A stretch of DNA of 64,000 nt from Comamonadaceae bacterium (GTDB lineage: Bacteria; Pseudomonadota; Gammaproteobacteria; Burkholderiales; Burkholderiaceae_C). The notes under the pieces were generated by a model, which saw nothing but the letters and a program-made list of their open reading frames with translations, made no database searches and was not told where the DNA came from. The position numbers and the translations under genes were made by a program. The stretch spans positions 208,218 through 272,217 of the forward strand of contig CANGPN010000001.1 of assembly GCA_947456305.1 (NCBI GenBank). Reading direction: 5' to 3'. The number at the start of each line of letters is the position of its first letter. The stretch's first letter is position 1. Positions 8,680-16,667 of the stretch are shown here, piece by piece.

Positions 8680-9090
8680 TCATTGGCACACATAAACCAC
8701 CAGAGGGAGTATGAACGACCCCTCTGGCGGTATCACCTGCCACTTGAGTGATCCGGTTTGCACGTTATTGAGTTCAGACACTATCTTGCCGCTGGCTTTG
8801 AGTCCTTCGTGCCAAGCCGAATAAAGCACGCGGTAATTATGCTTTTGGCAATCGACTTCAATCTGCACTTTGGATGAACGGTACAACCTGTCGCTGTGCA
8901 TAGGCGAAGGCGTGGGTTGCTTCATCTCCCGCAAAAACCAGGCTGATACCAGGTTTCCATTTTTTTTCACGGTTTGCAAATCAATAGAAGCCGAGCCATC
9001 TGCGGCTTCAAGTAAAAAAGTCCATTCGGCTCTGGCACTGGCCAGGGTCAGTGACAACAACGCCAGCAGGCACAGCTTGACAGGTTTCAA
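8680..9090 (-). CDS. surface-adhesin protein E-like secreted protein
   Basis: A 136-residue protein starting with a signal peptide (KLCLLALLSLTLASARA, then EWTFL). The mature part has the layout of the Surface-adhesin protein E family common in betaproteobacteria: a Trp near the start, SIDLQTVKKNGNLVSAWFL, then YRSSKVQIEVDCQKHNYRVL and a C-terminal Cys. The two cysteines probably form a disulfide. The start is a TTG at 9090, because no ATG or GTG precedes the signal peptide in frame; initiation is therefore the weakest part of the call. It is convergent with the MFS gene and read in the same direction as the dioxygenase upstream. Function in this organism is unknown; the family name comes from a Haemophilus adhesin. 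Confidence 0.65.
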   Translation of the reverse strand: MKPVKLCLLALLSLTLASARAEWTFLLEAADGSASIDLQTVKKNGNLVSAWFLREMKQPTPSPMHSDRLYRSSKVQIEVDCQKHNYRVLYSAWHEGLKASGKIVSELNNVQTGSLKWQVIPPEGSFILPLVVYVCQ

Positions 9091-9119
9091 AATACCACTC
9101 GATTCATTAGTTAAATAGG

Positions 9120-9965
9120 TCAGGCGCCGGTACTCAGGCGGTTTTTCAAGCCGGGCGGGTTAGAAAACGTCTTCATGAACGCATCCTGTCCGGCATTGGA
9201 GAATTTCACACCCGCTTGTTTGATGGCGTCATCACTGACTTTGTTAAGCGGTGTATAAAACGGGTGATGGTGCGCAATGAAAGGATTGTTCCGCGCAGCG
9301 TTATAGCAAAACAATACCGTCCAGCGCCGGTTCGGTGAGCGGTTCTGGTCGGAGCGGTGCATCACATTCGCATGAAAGAACAAGCCGTCGCCGGGCTCCA
9401 TTTCCACGTGTTCCAGCGGCATGGTGCGCAACATCTGCTCTACACGTTGCGGATCGGCGCCGACTTGCTCGCCGGGGATGATGCCATGGTCGACCCGGCC
9501 GGCCAGATGCGAACCGCGCAAAACCTGCAGGCAACCGTTTTCTTTGTTGGCCTTATCCAGCGCCACCATGACGCTGGCCATGTGCGGCAGCAGACAACCG
9601 TTGTGGTACCAGTAACCGTAGTCCTGATGCCATTCCCAGGCGCCGCCGTCCAGCGGTTCCTTAGCCGTCAGTTTGGAGTGATAGTGGTAGACCTCGCCAC
9701 CCAACATTTGCTCCATGGTATCGACTACCCGGTGCGATCTGGCGGCCAGCCCGTAAGCGCTATCGCCGGGATGGTTCCAGGTGGCCATCATGGTGGCCTT
9801 GCCTTGCGAGTCCTTGCGTTGGTAAAGGCTTTTTTGCAGATCAGGGTCTTGTTCAATCGAACCGCGCATCAACGCAATTTCCTCTGGGTCAAACAGACCG
9901 CGGACAAGCACATAACCGTCGGTCTCAAAAGCCGCTTGCTGAGCAGGTGTGAAAACAGACGCCAT
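9120..9965 (-). CDS. phytanoyl-CoA dioxygenase (PhyH) family protein
   Basis: A 281-residue non-haem iron, 2-oxoglutarate-dependent dioxygenase. The iron-binding HxD is in WEWHQDYGYWYHNG and the distal His with the 2OG-binding Arg lies in ANVMHRSDQNRSPNRRW. The N-terminal AFETDGYVLVRGLFDPEEI is typical of PhyH proteins. The start at 9965 is supported by AAGGAG about 8 bases upstream; the longer frame to 10001 is not needed. PhyH homologues hydroxylate varied small molecules (acyl-CoAs, ectoine, osmolytes), so the substrate cannot be read from sequence. It sits alone on the minus strand, divergent from the ModA-like gene. Confidence 0.85.
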   Translation of the reverse strand: MASVFTPAQQAAFETDGYVLVRGLFDPEEIALMRGSIEQDPDLQKSLYQRKDSQGKATMMATWNHPGDSAYGLAARSHRVVDTMEQMLGGEVYHYHSKLTAKEPLDGGAWEWHQDYGYWYHNGCLLPHMASVMVALDKANKENGCLQVLRGSHLAGRVDHGIIPGEQVGADPQRVEQMLRTMPLEHVEMEPGDGLFFHANVMHRSDQNRSPNRRWTVLFCYNAARNNPFIAHHHPFYTPLNKVSDDAIKQAGVKFSNAGQDAFMKTFSNPPGLKNRLSTGA

Positions 9966-10154
9966 GACAACTCCTTGCTGGGTAATGAGTAAGGCACTCA
10001 TCTGATAAGACCTCAGAATACAACAATATGCAGGTCAAACTGAGCATAGACCTCAAAAAGAACGGCTGCCGTGTTCAAACCAGCCCGAACCCGTCGTTCA
10101 TGTGGCCCCCGGCAGATTTTCCGGCTGGACTGGCCCCTAACCTGGCTGCCTACA

Positions 10155-10916
10155 ATGAAAGTCATGAATCATCAGGCTCCATTTGCTTTGACCGGCATTT
10201 CTTCCATGGCAACCAAGTCTTTGTTGGCAGACTTGTGCGAGCAGTACTTGGATAAAACCGGCGTGCACGTCCATATCGAGTCTGTCGGCGGCGTGGATGC
10301 CGCCGCTCGCGTCAAGGCTGGGGAAATTTTTGACCTGGTACTGCTTGCCGCTGACTCGATCGCGCGTCTAGAGGAAGCCGGTGGTGTGTTGGCGGGTAGC
10401 CGTTGCGATTGGGTGACATCGCCGGTAGCTGTGGCAGTCACTGCGGGAGCCATAGCGCCGCTGATAGGTACCGAGTCACAGTTGCGTGAGGCGGTGTTGG
10501 CAGCGCCTTCTTTGAGCTATTCCACCGGACCCAGCGGTACTTACCTGGAGCAACTCTTCACGCGCTGGGGCGTGATGGACGAATTAAAGTCACGCATTGT
10601 GGTGCCGCCTCCGGGCACGCCTGTCGCTTCTCTGGTGTCCCAAGGCAAGGCCGCCATCGGGTTTCAACAGCGCAGCGAGTTGCTGCACCAGCCCGGCATC
10701 ACGGTGATTGGTGATCTGCCCTCGTCAGTGGCCTGCATCACCACCTTCAGCGCAGGCATAGGCATGAACTGCTCGCTGGACAGGGAACGGTATGAACTTG
10801 CGCACCGGTTTTTGCAGTACTTGGCGTCTGAAGAAGTCCGGGCGCTCAAGCAGCAGCACGGCATGGATTGGGCGCCCGTTAGCCCGGTACATGTTCAGGC
10901 ATCATCGACCCTTTGA
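10155..10916 (+). CDS. ModA-like extracellular-type solute-binding domain protein without signal peptide
   Basis: A 253-residue type II periplasmic-binding-protein fold. Landmarks are a start resembling FALTGISSMATKSLLADLCEQYLDKTG, then GEIFDLVLLAADSIARLEEAG and the SYSTGPSGTYLEQLF segment, all as in molybdate-binding-like proteins. There is no N-terminal hydrophobic signal: the ATG at 10155 or 10164 leads directly into the domain, and the upstream open frame to 10071 is Arg-rich and not signal-like. Without transporter genes nearby it may act as a cytoplasmic ligand sensor or enzyme-associated domain rather than for uptake. It is followed after 26 bp by a nitronate monooxygenase on the same strand. 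Confidence 0.7.
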   Translation: MKVMNHQAPFALTGISSMATKSLLADLCEQYLDKTGVHVHIESVGGVDAAARVKAGEIFDLVLLAADSIARLEEAGGVLAGSRCDWVTSPVAVAVTAGAIAPLIGTESQLREAVLAAPSLSYSTGPSGTYLEQLFTRWGVMDELKSRIVVPPPGTPVASLVSQGKAAIGFQQRSELLHQPGITVIGDLPSSVACITTFSAGIGMNCSLDRERYELAHRFLQYLASEEVRALKQQHGMDWAPVSPVHVQASSTL

Positions 10917-10942
10917 TTCATCGATCCACACAATCTCAATTT

Positions 10943-11920
10943 ATGAAAACCCAAATCACAGAACTCTTTGGCATCCGCCACCCCATCATCCAAGGCGGTA
11001 TGCACTATGTGGGCTTCGCCGAACTGGCTGCGGCCGTATCCAATGCCGGCGGCTTAGGCATCATCACCGGACTGACCCAGCGCACGCCGCAGGATTTGGC
11101 GAATGAAATCCGCCGTTGCCGCGATATGACCGATAAGCCCTTCGGTGTCAATCTCACTTTTCTTCCTGCACTCAAAGAGCCGGACTACCCAGGTTACATA
11201 CAGGCCATCATTGACGGCGGCGTGAAGGCGGTGGAGACGGCGGGCAACAACCCGCAAAAATATTTGCCTGCTTTGCAGGCCGCCGGTGTGAAAGTGATTC
11301 ACAAATGCACGTCGGTGCGTCACGCCCTCAAGGCGCAAACCATAGGTTGCGATGCGCTCAGCATTGACGGATTTGAGTGCGGCGGACACCCGGGTGAAGA
11401 CGATATTCCGAATTTCATTCTGTTACCGCGCGCCGCTGACGAATTGAAAATCCCGTTTGTCGCGTCCGGCGGTATGGCCGATGGCCGCTCGCTGGTGGCC
11501 GCGCTGGCGCTGGGTGCGCAAGGCATGAACATGGGCACCCGTTTTATTGCTACGGTGGAAGCCCCGGTGCACGAGAAAGTCAAGCAAGCTATATTGGCCG
11601 CCACCGAACTCGACACGCGCCTGGTCATGCGTCCGCTGCGAAATACCGAGCGCGTGTTGCGCAATCCGGCGGTAGACCGTTTGCTTGAAAAAGAGCGCGC
11701 CTTGGGCAGCAGCATCAAGTTTGAAGACATCATGGACGAAGTTGCCGGTGTGTACCCGCGTGTCATGGTCGATGGCGACATGGACTCGGGCGCCTGGTCC
11801 TGCGGCATGGTGGCCGGTTTGATCCACGATATACCGACAGTCCAAGCTTTGATAGACCGCATCATGGCCGAAGCCGAGGGCATTATTCGCCAGCGCTTGG
11901 GCGGCATGTTGAATGCATAA
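10943..11920 (+). CDS. nitronate monooxygenase (2-nitropropane dioxygenase family)
   Basis: A 325-residue FMN-dependent TIM-barrel protein. The N-terminus (ELFGIRHPIIQGGMHYVG, AAAVSNAGGLGIITG) forms the phosphate-proximal FMN site, and GFECGGHPGEDD, VASGGMADGRSLVAALALGAQGMNMGTRF are the family's conserved C-terminal motifs. The first stretch with His in GGHPG is the position of the proposed catalytic base. Family members oxidise propionate-3-nitronate or other nitronates, or act as NADH:quinone reductases, so the physiological role is uncertain. The start at 10943 matches the family; the frame extends to 10913. It probably shares a transcript with the ModA-like gene just upstream. Confidence 0.9.
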   Translation: MKTQITELFGIRHPIIQGGMHYVGFAELAAAVSNAGGLGIITGLTQRTPQDLANEIRRCRDMTDKPFGVNLTFLPALKEPDYPGYIQAIIDGGVKAVETAGNNPQKYLPALQAAGVKVIHKCTSVRHALKAQTIGCDALSIDGFECGGHPGEDDIPNFILLPRAADELKIPFVASGGMADGRSLVAALALGAQGMNMGTRFIATVEAPVHEKVKQAILAATELDTRLVMRPLRNTERVLRNPAVDRLLEKERALGSSIKFEDIMDEVAGVYPRVMVDGDMDSGAWSCGMVAGLIHDIPTVQALIDRIMAEAEGIIRQRLGGMLNA

Positions 11921-11962
11921 ACACGCGTGAGCACCGGTTGTGTGCCGGCGCTGAAAAGCTGC

Positions 11963-13381
11963 TCAGGGAACCTGTTTCAAGGCCTTGAGCACATCGACCA
12001 CCAGACGGTCTTGTTTGTATTCGATGCCATTAGGGTCGACGCCGGTTCTGACAATCACCAGGTCATGGCCGGGCACCACGGTCACATACTGCCCTTTGTT
12101 GCCGAAGGTGGTGTAAGTGCCTTTAGGTACCTCGGGCATGGTGTCAAGCAGCCAGAACTGCGCACCGTAGCCCCATTCACCTGCGACAGGCGGCTTGGTA
12201 GGTGCAGGCGCGCTGACAAACTGAATCCAGCCCTCAGGCAATAAACGTTTGCCTTGATGCACCCCGTCCTGATCCAGAAAAATACCGAACCGGGCCAGAT
12301 CGCGCGCCGTGGTGTACACCTGACTGGAGGCGATGAAATTGCCTGCATGGTCTACCTCCATGCGCGTGTGGAACATCCCCAGCGGATGCAGCAATTCGTC
12401 ATAAGGAAAGCGCAAATAGCGTAAATCGTCTGCCAATAAATGGCGCAGTGAACGCATTAACAACAGCGTGTCGTTATTGGCGTATTTCCAACGGGTGCCG
12501 GGTTTGGCTTCCAAAGGCGTGCCGGTGGCTGCGCTGACCACGTCCTGACCGCCGAAATACACCGCTGCCGAATTCGCGCCGCCGCTGTACAAGCCGCTGG
12601 ACATCCACATCAATTGTTTGTAAGTGATGCTGCGTCTGGGGTCGCCTACGGGCCACTCGGGAATGGACACAGGTTTGTCCAAGTCCAATAACCCTTGTTG
12701 ACTGGCCACCGCCAGCAGCGCCGCAGTGATGCCTTTGGCGGTCGACCAAGTGCGGTAGCCGCTGTGTATGCCAAAGCCCGGGCGGTAGCGCTCGGCAATC
12801 AGCTTGTAATGGTTGTGCTTGTCCCGCTTGAGCACCAGCACCGCCGTGGTGACGGTGCCCGGTTTTTTGGCGTGCGTCACGCCGTCGAAGGCTTTGGCCA
12901 GCACATTTTCAAGTTGCGGGTAAGCGGGGTCAATGCCATTAGCCGGTAAATCGACTTTGTCACCGGTTGGAAATGCCTGCCCGCTGACATCGGGCGCAGG
13001 CGCATACGACACATTTGGCAGACGCGGGATATCGCTTAGCGTCCAATGCGGTGGTAACAACGTACAGCCCATGGTCGGACGGTAAGCGGCAATGCGCCGG
13101 AAGGTGTTTGTTGGATCTGAGGCAATCACCAGTTGGCGTTTTTCATCAATCACAGGGTCTGGAAAGCCTTTGCCTTGCACGTCGACCAGTTCAACTTTGA
13201 GAATGTCGTTCAAGGGTCTGCCAGCGAAAAAATGCGCCGAGCATGTAAAGATAGCGCGGTAGCCTGCGACGATGTCGGGCGCTTCGTGGTCTGCGGCACC
13301 GGCCGGCATTAGGTAGGGCGTTGCTGCGCTCACCCCTGAAGAAAACAAGGCGCAACACAACAGTGGGATCAGGAATCGCAT
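11963..13381 (-). CDS. secreted serine hydrolase, beta-lactamase class C family
   Basis: A 472-residue protein with a signal peptide (MRFLIPLLCCALFSSGVSA) and a class C beta-lactamase-type domain (S12 serine peptidase fold). The nucleophile motif SxxK is STAK in YRTWSTAKGITA and the second motif YxN is present as KYANND. The first roughly 150 residues after the signal are not part of the standard domain and contain DLPANGIDPAYPQLE. Family members include D-Ala-D-Ala carboxypeptidases, esterases and amide hydrolases. The start is the ATG at 13381; a TTG at 13399 is in frame. It is divergent from the TrhO-GST gene and has no operon partner. Confidence 0.85.
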   Translation of the reverse strand: MRFLIPLLCCALFSSGVSAATPYLMPAGAADHEAPDIVAGYRAIFTCSAHFFAGRPLNDILKVELVDVQGKGFPDPVIDEKRQLVIASDPTNTFRRIAAYRPTMGCTLLPPHWTLSDIPRLPNVSYAPAPDVSGQAFPTGDKVDLPANGIDPAYPQLENVLAKAFDGVTHAKKPGTVTTAVLVLKRDKHNHYKLIAERYRPGFGIHSGYRTWSTAKGITAALLAVASQQGLLDLDKPVSIPEWPVGDPRRSITYKQLMWMSSGLYSGGANSAAVYFGGQDVVSAATGTPLEAKPGTRWKYANNDTLLLMRSLRHLLADDLRYLRFPYDELLHPLGMFHTRMEVDHAGNFIASSQVYTTARDLARFGIFLDQDGVHQGKRLLPEGWIQFVSAPAPTKPPVAGEWGYGAQFWLLDTMPEVPKGTYTTFGNKGQYVTVVPGHDLVIVRTGVDPNGIEYKQDRLVVDVLKALKQVP

Positions 13382-13463
13382 GGTTTGGATCCGTTTCAAT
13401 AGTTGAACTCAGCAATGAATTCCGGTCATGATAAGCCTGAGCCGGACAAGGCAAAATAGGTGC

Positions 13464-15083
13464 ATGAATGCGATTGCCACTGAACACGTTTTTTTGACGG
13501 CGGCTTTTTACAAGTTTGTCGACTTGCCGGATTTCCAGGAACTGAAACCACCTTTGCTAGCCTTTTGCGAAGCCCACCATGTCAAAGGCATGATTTTGCT
13601 GGCGCGCGAGGGCATTAACAGCACCATCGCCGGTGCTCCAGCTGATGTACAGGCGGTGCTGGCTTATCTGCGCGCCGATCCGCGCCTGGCCGATCTGGAG
13701 CACAAAGAGTCCTATGCCGATGAACCGCCTTTTCACCGCATGAAAGTGCGTTTGAAAAAGGAAATTGTCACCATGGGTGTCGAAGGCATCAGTCCTGTTC
13801 ACATGGCCGGCACTTATGTGAAACCGCAGGACTGGAACGACTTGATCAGTGACCCGGACGTGGTGCTGATTGACACCCGCAATGATTACGAAGTTGAGAT
13901 TGGTACGTTCGAGGGTGCCATCAATCCTGACATTCAAACCTTTTCACAACTGTCGGCCTGGGTGGAAAAAGCGCAAGCTCTGGAAGCGGTCAACGGCCGC
14001 AAACCCAAGGTCGCCATGTTTTGTACCGGCGGCATACGCTGCGAAAAATCCACGGCATTGATGCGCACGCACGGCTTCGATGAGGTGTTTCATTTGCAAG
14101 GTGGCATTCTCAAATACCTGGAGCAAATACCGCCGGAAAAAAGCCTGTGGAGGGGCGAGTGTTTTGTGTTTGATGAACGCACGTCGGTCGGCCACGGCTT
14201 GGTTCCGGGCAAAATGGGTATATGCCGCAGTTGCCGCGATCCGCTGGCCGAAGGCATGATCGACTCCCCCTTGTTTGAACTTGGCGTCAGTTGCCCGCGT
14301 TGTCACGCCACTACCAGCGAAGAACACAAGCAACGTGCGCGTGAACGGCAAAAGCAGTTTGTGCTTGCCAAGGCGCGAGGCCAGGTCCATCTGGGAGAGC
14401 CGCAAAAACAAAAAAATATCGCTGCTTTGCTGCCTCAGGATGCGCCTGTGTTGTATTCATTCCGCCGTTGCCCTTACGCTATGCGCGCCCGTATGGCGCT
14501 GCTCGCAGCAGGCATACGCTGTGAAATCCGTGAAGTGGCGTTGGCGCAAAAACCGCAAAGCATGCTGGATGTCTCGCCTAAGGGGACAGTACCGGTGTTG
14601 GTCCTCAAAGATGCAGTCTTAGAGCAAAGTCTGGACATCGTGCTCTGGGCTTTGCGACAGCACGACCCGCAATCTTGGTTGCCTGCTGACAGTCAGGTGC
14701 AGACAGAGCAATTGGCCTTGATCGGACAATGCGACGGCGAATTCAAACACCACCTGGACCGCTACAAATACCCTCAGCGTTACCAATTGAACGACGGTGT
14801 AGCAGACCGGGAGGCGGGCGCTGTTTTTTTACTGCAACTGAATCAACTTCTCACAAGGAACTTGTTTTTGAGCGGGCAAACTTGGGGTTTGGCAGATGCG
14901 GCTATTGCGCCTTTTGTCAGACAGTTTGCACACACTGATCCTGGCTGGTTCAGCGCTCAAGCCTGGGCAAAGTTGCAGCAGTGGCTGTCAGATTTCGAAA
15001 ATTCTGCACGGTACCAACAGTGCATGCACAAATACAAAGTTTGGTACCCCGACCACAAGCCTGTGGCATTTCCACCGGTTTGA
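13464..15083 (+). CDS. trhO: tRNA uridine(34) hydroxylase TrhO fused to a glutathione S-transferase domain
   Basis: A 539-residue fusion. Residues about 1-315 match TrhO (YceA): AREGINSTIAG and the rhodanese loop CTGGIRCEK with the active Cys at 187, followed by LQGGILKYLE and the Cys clusters CRSC and CPRC near residue 270. TrhO hydroxylates uridine 34 of certain tRNAs to 5-hydroxyuridine. After a basic linker, residues about 325-539 form a glutathione S-transferase-like unit: YSFRRCPYAMRARMAL (Cys336 in CPYA), then SPKGTVPVL and LEQSLDIVLW as in the GSH site, and an all-helical end. E. coli TrhO is about 350 residues and lacks this domain. The start at 13464 is chosen by family alignment. 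No co-directional partner apart from a tiny gene 50 bp downstream. Confidence 0.9.
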   Translation: MNAIATEHVFLTAAFYKFVDLPDFQELKPPLLAFCEAHHVKGMILLAREGINSTIAGAPADVQAVLAYLRADPRLADLEHKESYADEPPFHRMKVRLKKEIVTMGVEGISPVHMAGTYVKPQDWNDLISDPDVVLIDTRNDYEVEIGTFEGAINPDIQTFSQLSAWVEKAQALEAVNGRKPKVAMFCTGGIRCEKSTALMRTHGFDEVFHLQGGILKYLEQIPPEKSLWRGECFVFDERTSVGHGLVPGKMGICRSCRDPLAEGMIDSPLFELGVSCPRCHATTSEEHKQRARERQKQFVLAKARGQVHLGEPQKQKNIAALLPQDAPVLYSFRRCPYAMRARMALLAAGIRCEIREVALAQKPQSMLDVSPKGTVPVLVLKDAVLEQSLDIVLWALRQHDPQSWLPADSQVQTEQLALIGQCDGEFKHHLDRYKYPQRYQLNDGVADREAGAVFLLQLNQLLTRNLFLSGQTWGLADAAIAPFVRQFAHTDPGWFSAQAWAKLQQWLSDFENSARYQQCMHKYKVWYPDHKPVAFPPV

Positions 15084-15135
15084 AAACAGCACAATCGCCG
15101 TGTGATGTTAAGCAGGCTTGAGAAAGTAAAACGCT

Positions 15136-15261
15136 ATGAAAAAAACTGATGTTCAGTTACGCTTCGGTTGGTTATTGCTAGCTTGCTTGTTCGTAGCTGT
15201 TTTTTGCGGCGTCATGGTGTGGTTTGCCAGCACCTATTTGACCGATTGCTGCGGCCCTTGA
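15136..15261 (+). CDS. small single-span membrane protein, 41 residues
   Basis: A short frame starting MKKTDVQLRFGW and continuing with a 20-residue hydrophobic segment (about residues 11-31), ending with CCGP. A GAGAAAG sequence about 10 bases upstream could serve as the ribosome site, and there are positively charged residues before the span, so an N-in orientation is likely. It follows trhO-gst by 52 bp on the same strand. The pairing of Cys at the outer end is noteworthy. I recognise no family; coding status is inferred from the start, ribosome site and clean membrane topology. Confidence 0.5.
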   Translation: MKKTDVQLRFGWLLLACLFVAVFCGVMVWFASTYLTDCCGP

Positions 15262-15276
15262 CTTTCACGACCACAT

Positions 15277-15885
15277 TCAACTCAGAAATTTGATAAGCGC
15301 ATCAGGGTGTATGCCCCAGTTAAATAAGCCTGACAATCCCATCAGCAGGCCAAAAGACGAGGGGATCAGGGCCAGGAAATAAAGCCAAGTCAGTCCCGTC
15401 AAAGAGGCAACTGCCAACAAAGATATGGCAATCGCAATAGCTGCTTCCGACAGGTCGAACTGGTCATCGATGAAGTTCAATCCATCGTAGGTTTGTTGGT
15501 CCAGTTCTGCCAGTTGTTTGAGTGCAGCTTTCTTTTCATTTTGCTCTTTGGCTAAAGAACCGTAATAGTTAATTTGAATTTGGTACTGCGGTTGTTGACG
15601 CTTATCCGCTGACAAAGCCATCAATTGGAGGGTGGCCAGTGTGGCGTTGGCAATTTCTTCACGCAGATTTCGAGCCTGGTAATAGTTCCAGTGATCCAGC
15701 TTGTCTGCTTGTGCTTGTTGCATGGCCTGGACAATATTGTCGTCTTTGACTTTGCAAATACCCAAGAAAGTCGCTAACAAGGCAACACTGACAGCAACCG
15801 CAGCATTAAGCCATGGGCTCTGAGTAGCATCAGATGAATGTTGTTCTGAGGATTGCTGAACCAGGTCAATCGGGTCAATGTCCAT
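15277..15885 (-). CDS. DUF4337-type membrane protein
   Basis: A 202-residue protein with one hydrophobic segment at about 27-43 (NAAVAVSVALLATFLGI) and two near the C-terminus (about 146-190), separated by a polar helical region. The central stretch DKLDHWNYYQARNLREEI followed by KEQNEKKAALK, and the pair LSEAAIAIAISLLAVASLT, fit the DUF4337 family of inner-membrane proteins. Function of the family is unknown. The ATG at 15885 directly precedes a coherent acidic N-terminus. It lies just after, and in the same direction as, the Kazal-like gene (8 bp gap), and ends 15 bp from the small membrane protein on the opposite strand. Confidence 0.7.
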   Translation of the reverse strand: MDIDPIDLVQQSSEQHSSDATQSPWLNAAVAVSVALLATFLGICKVKDDNIVQAMQQAQADKLDHWNYYQARNLREEIANATLATLQLMALSADKRQQPQYQIQINYYGSLAKEQNEKKAALKQLAELDQQTYDGLNFIDDQFDLSEAAIAIAISLLAVASLTGLTWLYFLALIPSSFGLLMGLSGLFNWGIHPDALIKFLS

Positions 15886-15893
15886 GATGGTGG

Positions 15894-16133
15894 CTACTTG
15901 GTATTTTTATTTCCGGTAGTTGTTGGCGGTACTTTCACCGGTTGATCACGGCAACTGCCCTCGTGGCGTAATTTTGCACCTGCTGCCAACATCTTGCAAC
16001 GGTTGGGGTAGGTTTGCGTGCGGGGTGAATGCATCCAGTAACCGCATACTGGTGCGTATTCATCGGTACAGGCCAGGCAGCTTGCGCACAACAAAGTCAG
16101 GCAAATGAGAAAGACAGAACGCATCGAGAGCAT
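15894..16133 (-). CDS. small secreted protein with Kazal-like domain
   Basis: A 79-residue protein with an N-terminal hydrophobic signal (VFLICLTLLCASCLA) and a short Cys-rich mature part. The spacing CTDEYAPVCG, then TYPNRCKMLAAG and GSC is that of the Kazal serine protease inhibitor fold, where PVCG precedes the reactive loop and TYxNxC follows. Only four cysteines of the usual six appear to be kept (first, PVCG, NRC, GSC), so it is a minimal form. The start may be 16133 or 16124. Position next to a DUF4337 gene suggests a two-gene unit. An inhibitory role against host or predator proteases is possible but not shown. Confidence 0.65.
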   Translation of the reverse strand: MLSMRSVFLICLTLLCASCLACTDEYAPVCGYWMHSPRTQTYPNRCKMLAAGAKLRHEGSCRDQPVKVPPTTTGNKNTK

Positions 16134-16208
16134 CGTGGATTATTGAACCGAAGACAATGATAGCCATCGATTGATTGACGTGTTGTTTTGTAAGCGTTGA
16201 TCGGCTTA

Positions 16209-16574
16209 CTAAGTGGCAATGGGCTGTCTTGAAGTTGAGGGTTTTAATTGCTCAATCGCCGCGGACAAAGCTGCGAAATACGCTGCGCCGGTTGCGGTGA
16301 TGGTCAGTAATTTGGTTCTTTTGTCCAAGCTGGAAGCCACCAGTTTGATGAGTCCGGCGTCTATCAAAAGGCTGAGTTTGCGGTGAAGCGTAGAGCGGGA
16401 GGCAATGCTTTTCAATTCAATGGCGTCCGATACTTTCAAAGGCTGGTTACGCGCCTCGCCAAGCGCGATTTCTTCGAGCATGAGCTTGCACACGGGATCA
16501 ATGTGCTTCATGGGAAACATCTCGGCTACTTGTTTGGTGGTTTCCAGAAAGTGGAGGTATAAATTGTTATTCAT
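16209..16574 (-). CDS. winged-helix (MarR-like) transcriptional regulator
   Basis: A 121-residue protein. The middle contains a recognisable winged helix: VSDAIELKSIASRSTLHRKLSLLIDAGLIKL, where the SRSTLHRKL segment corresponds to the recognition helix, followed by a wing in KRTKLLTITATG, the usual MarR-family endpoint. The N-terminus is a helix likely used for dimerisation. No ligand-binding Cys pair or metal site is apparent. A sigma70-like promoter (TTGAAT, 18-base spacer, TAATAT) lies upstream. The gene is separated from the ECF sigma operon by about 90 bp, and its target is not evident. Confidence 0.65.
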   Translation of the reverse strand: MNNNLYLHFLETTKQVAEMFPMKHIDPVCKLMLEEIALGEARNQPLKVSDAIELKSIASRSTLHRKLSLLIDAGLIKLVASSLDKRTKLLTITATGAAYFAALSAAIEQLKPSTSRQPIAT

Positions 16575-16620
16575 TGGCGGTTGACTCGTTGTTTGACATT
16601 GAGACGTACGGCGCGTTCAA

Positions 16621-16650
16621 ATATTACGCTTTATGAATTGTTTTATTCAA
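16621..16650 (-). promoter_or_regulatory. candidate promoter of the winged-helix gene
   Basis: On the minus strand TTGAAT (16650-16645) is followed after 18 bases by TAATAT (16626-16621), matching a sigma70 pair. It lies 47 bases upstream of the regulator's ATG. The match is by eye only and no transcription data support it. Confidence 0.35.
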
Positions 16651-16667
16651 CATATGTCCAATATTCA

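Noticed and set aside
8700..8727. Perfect 8-bp inverted repeat CCAGAGGG ... CCCTCTGG
   Set aside because: It lies inside the 3' end of the surface-adhesin-E-like coding sequence, with no following T-run in either direction; I do not call it a terminator.
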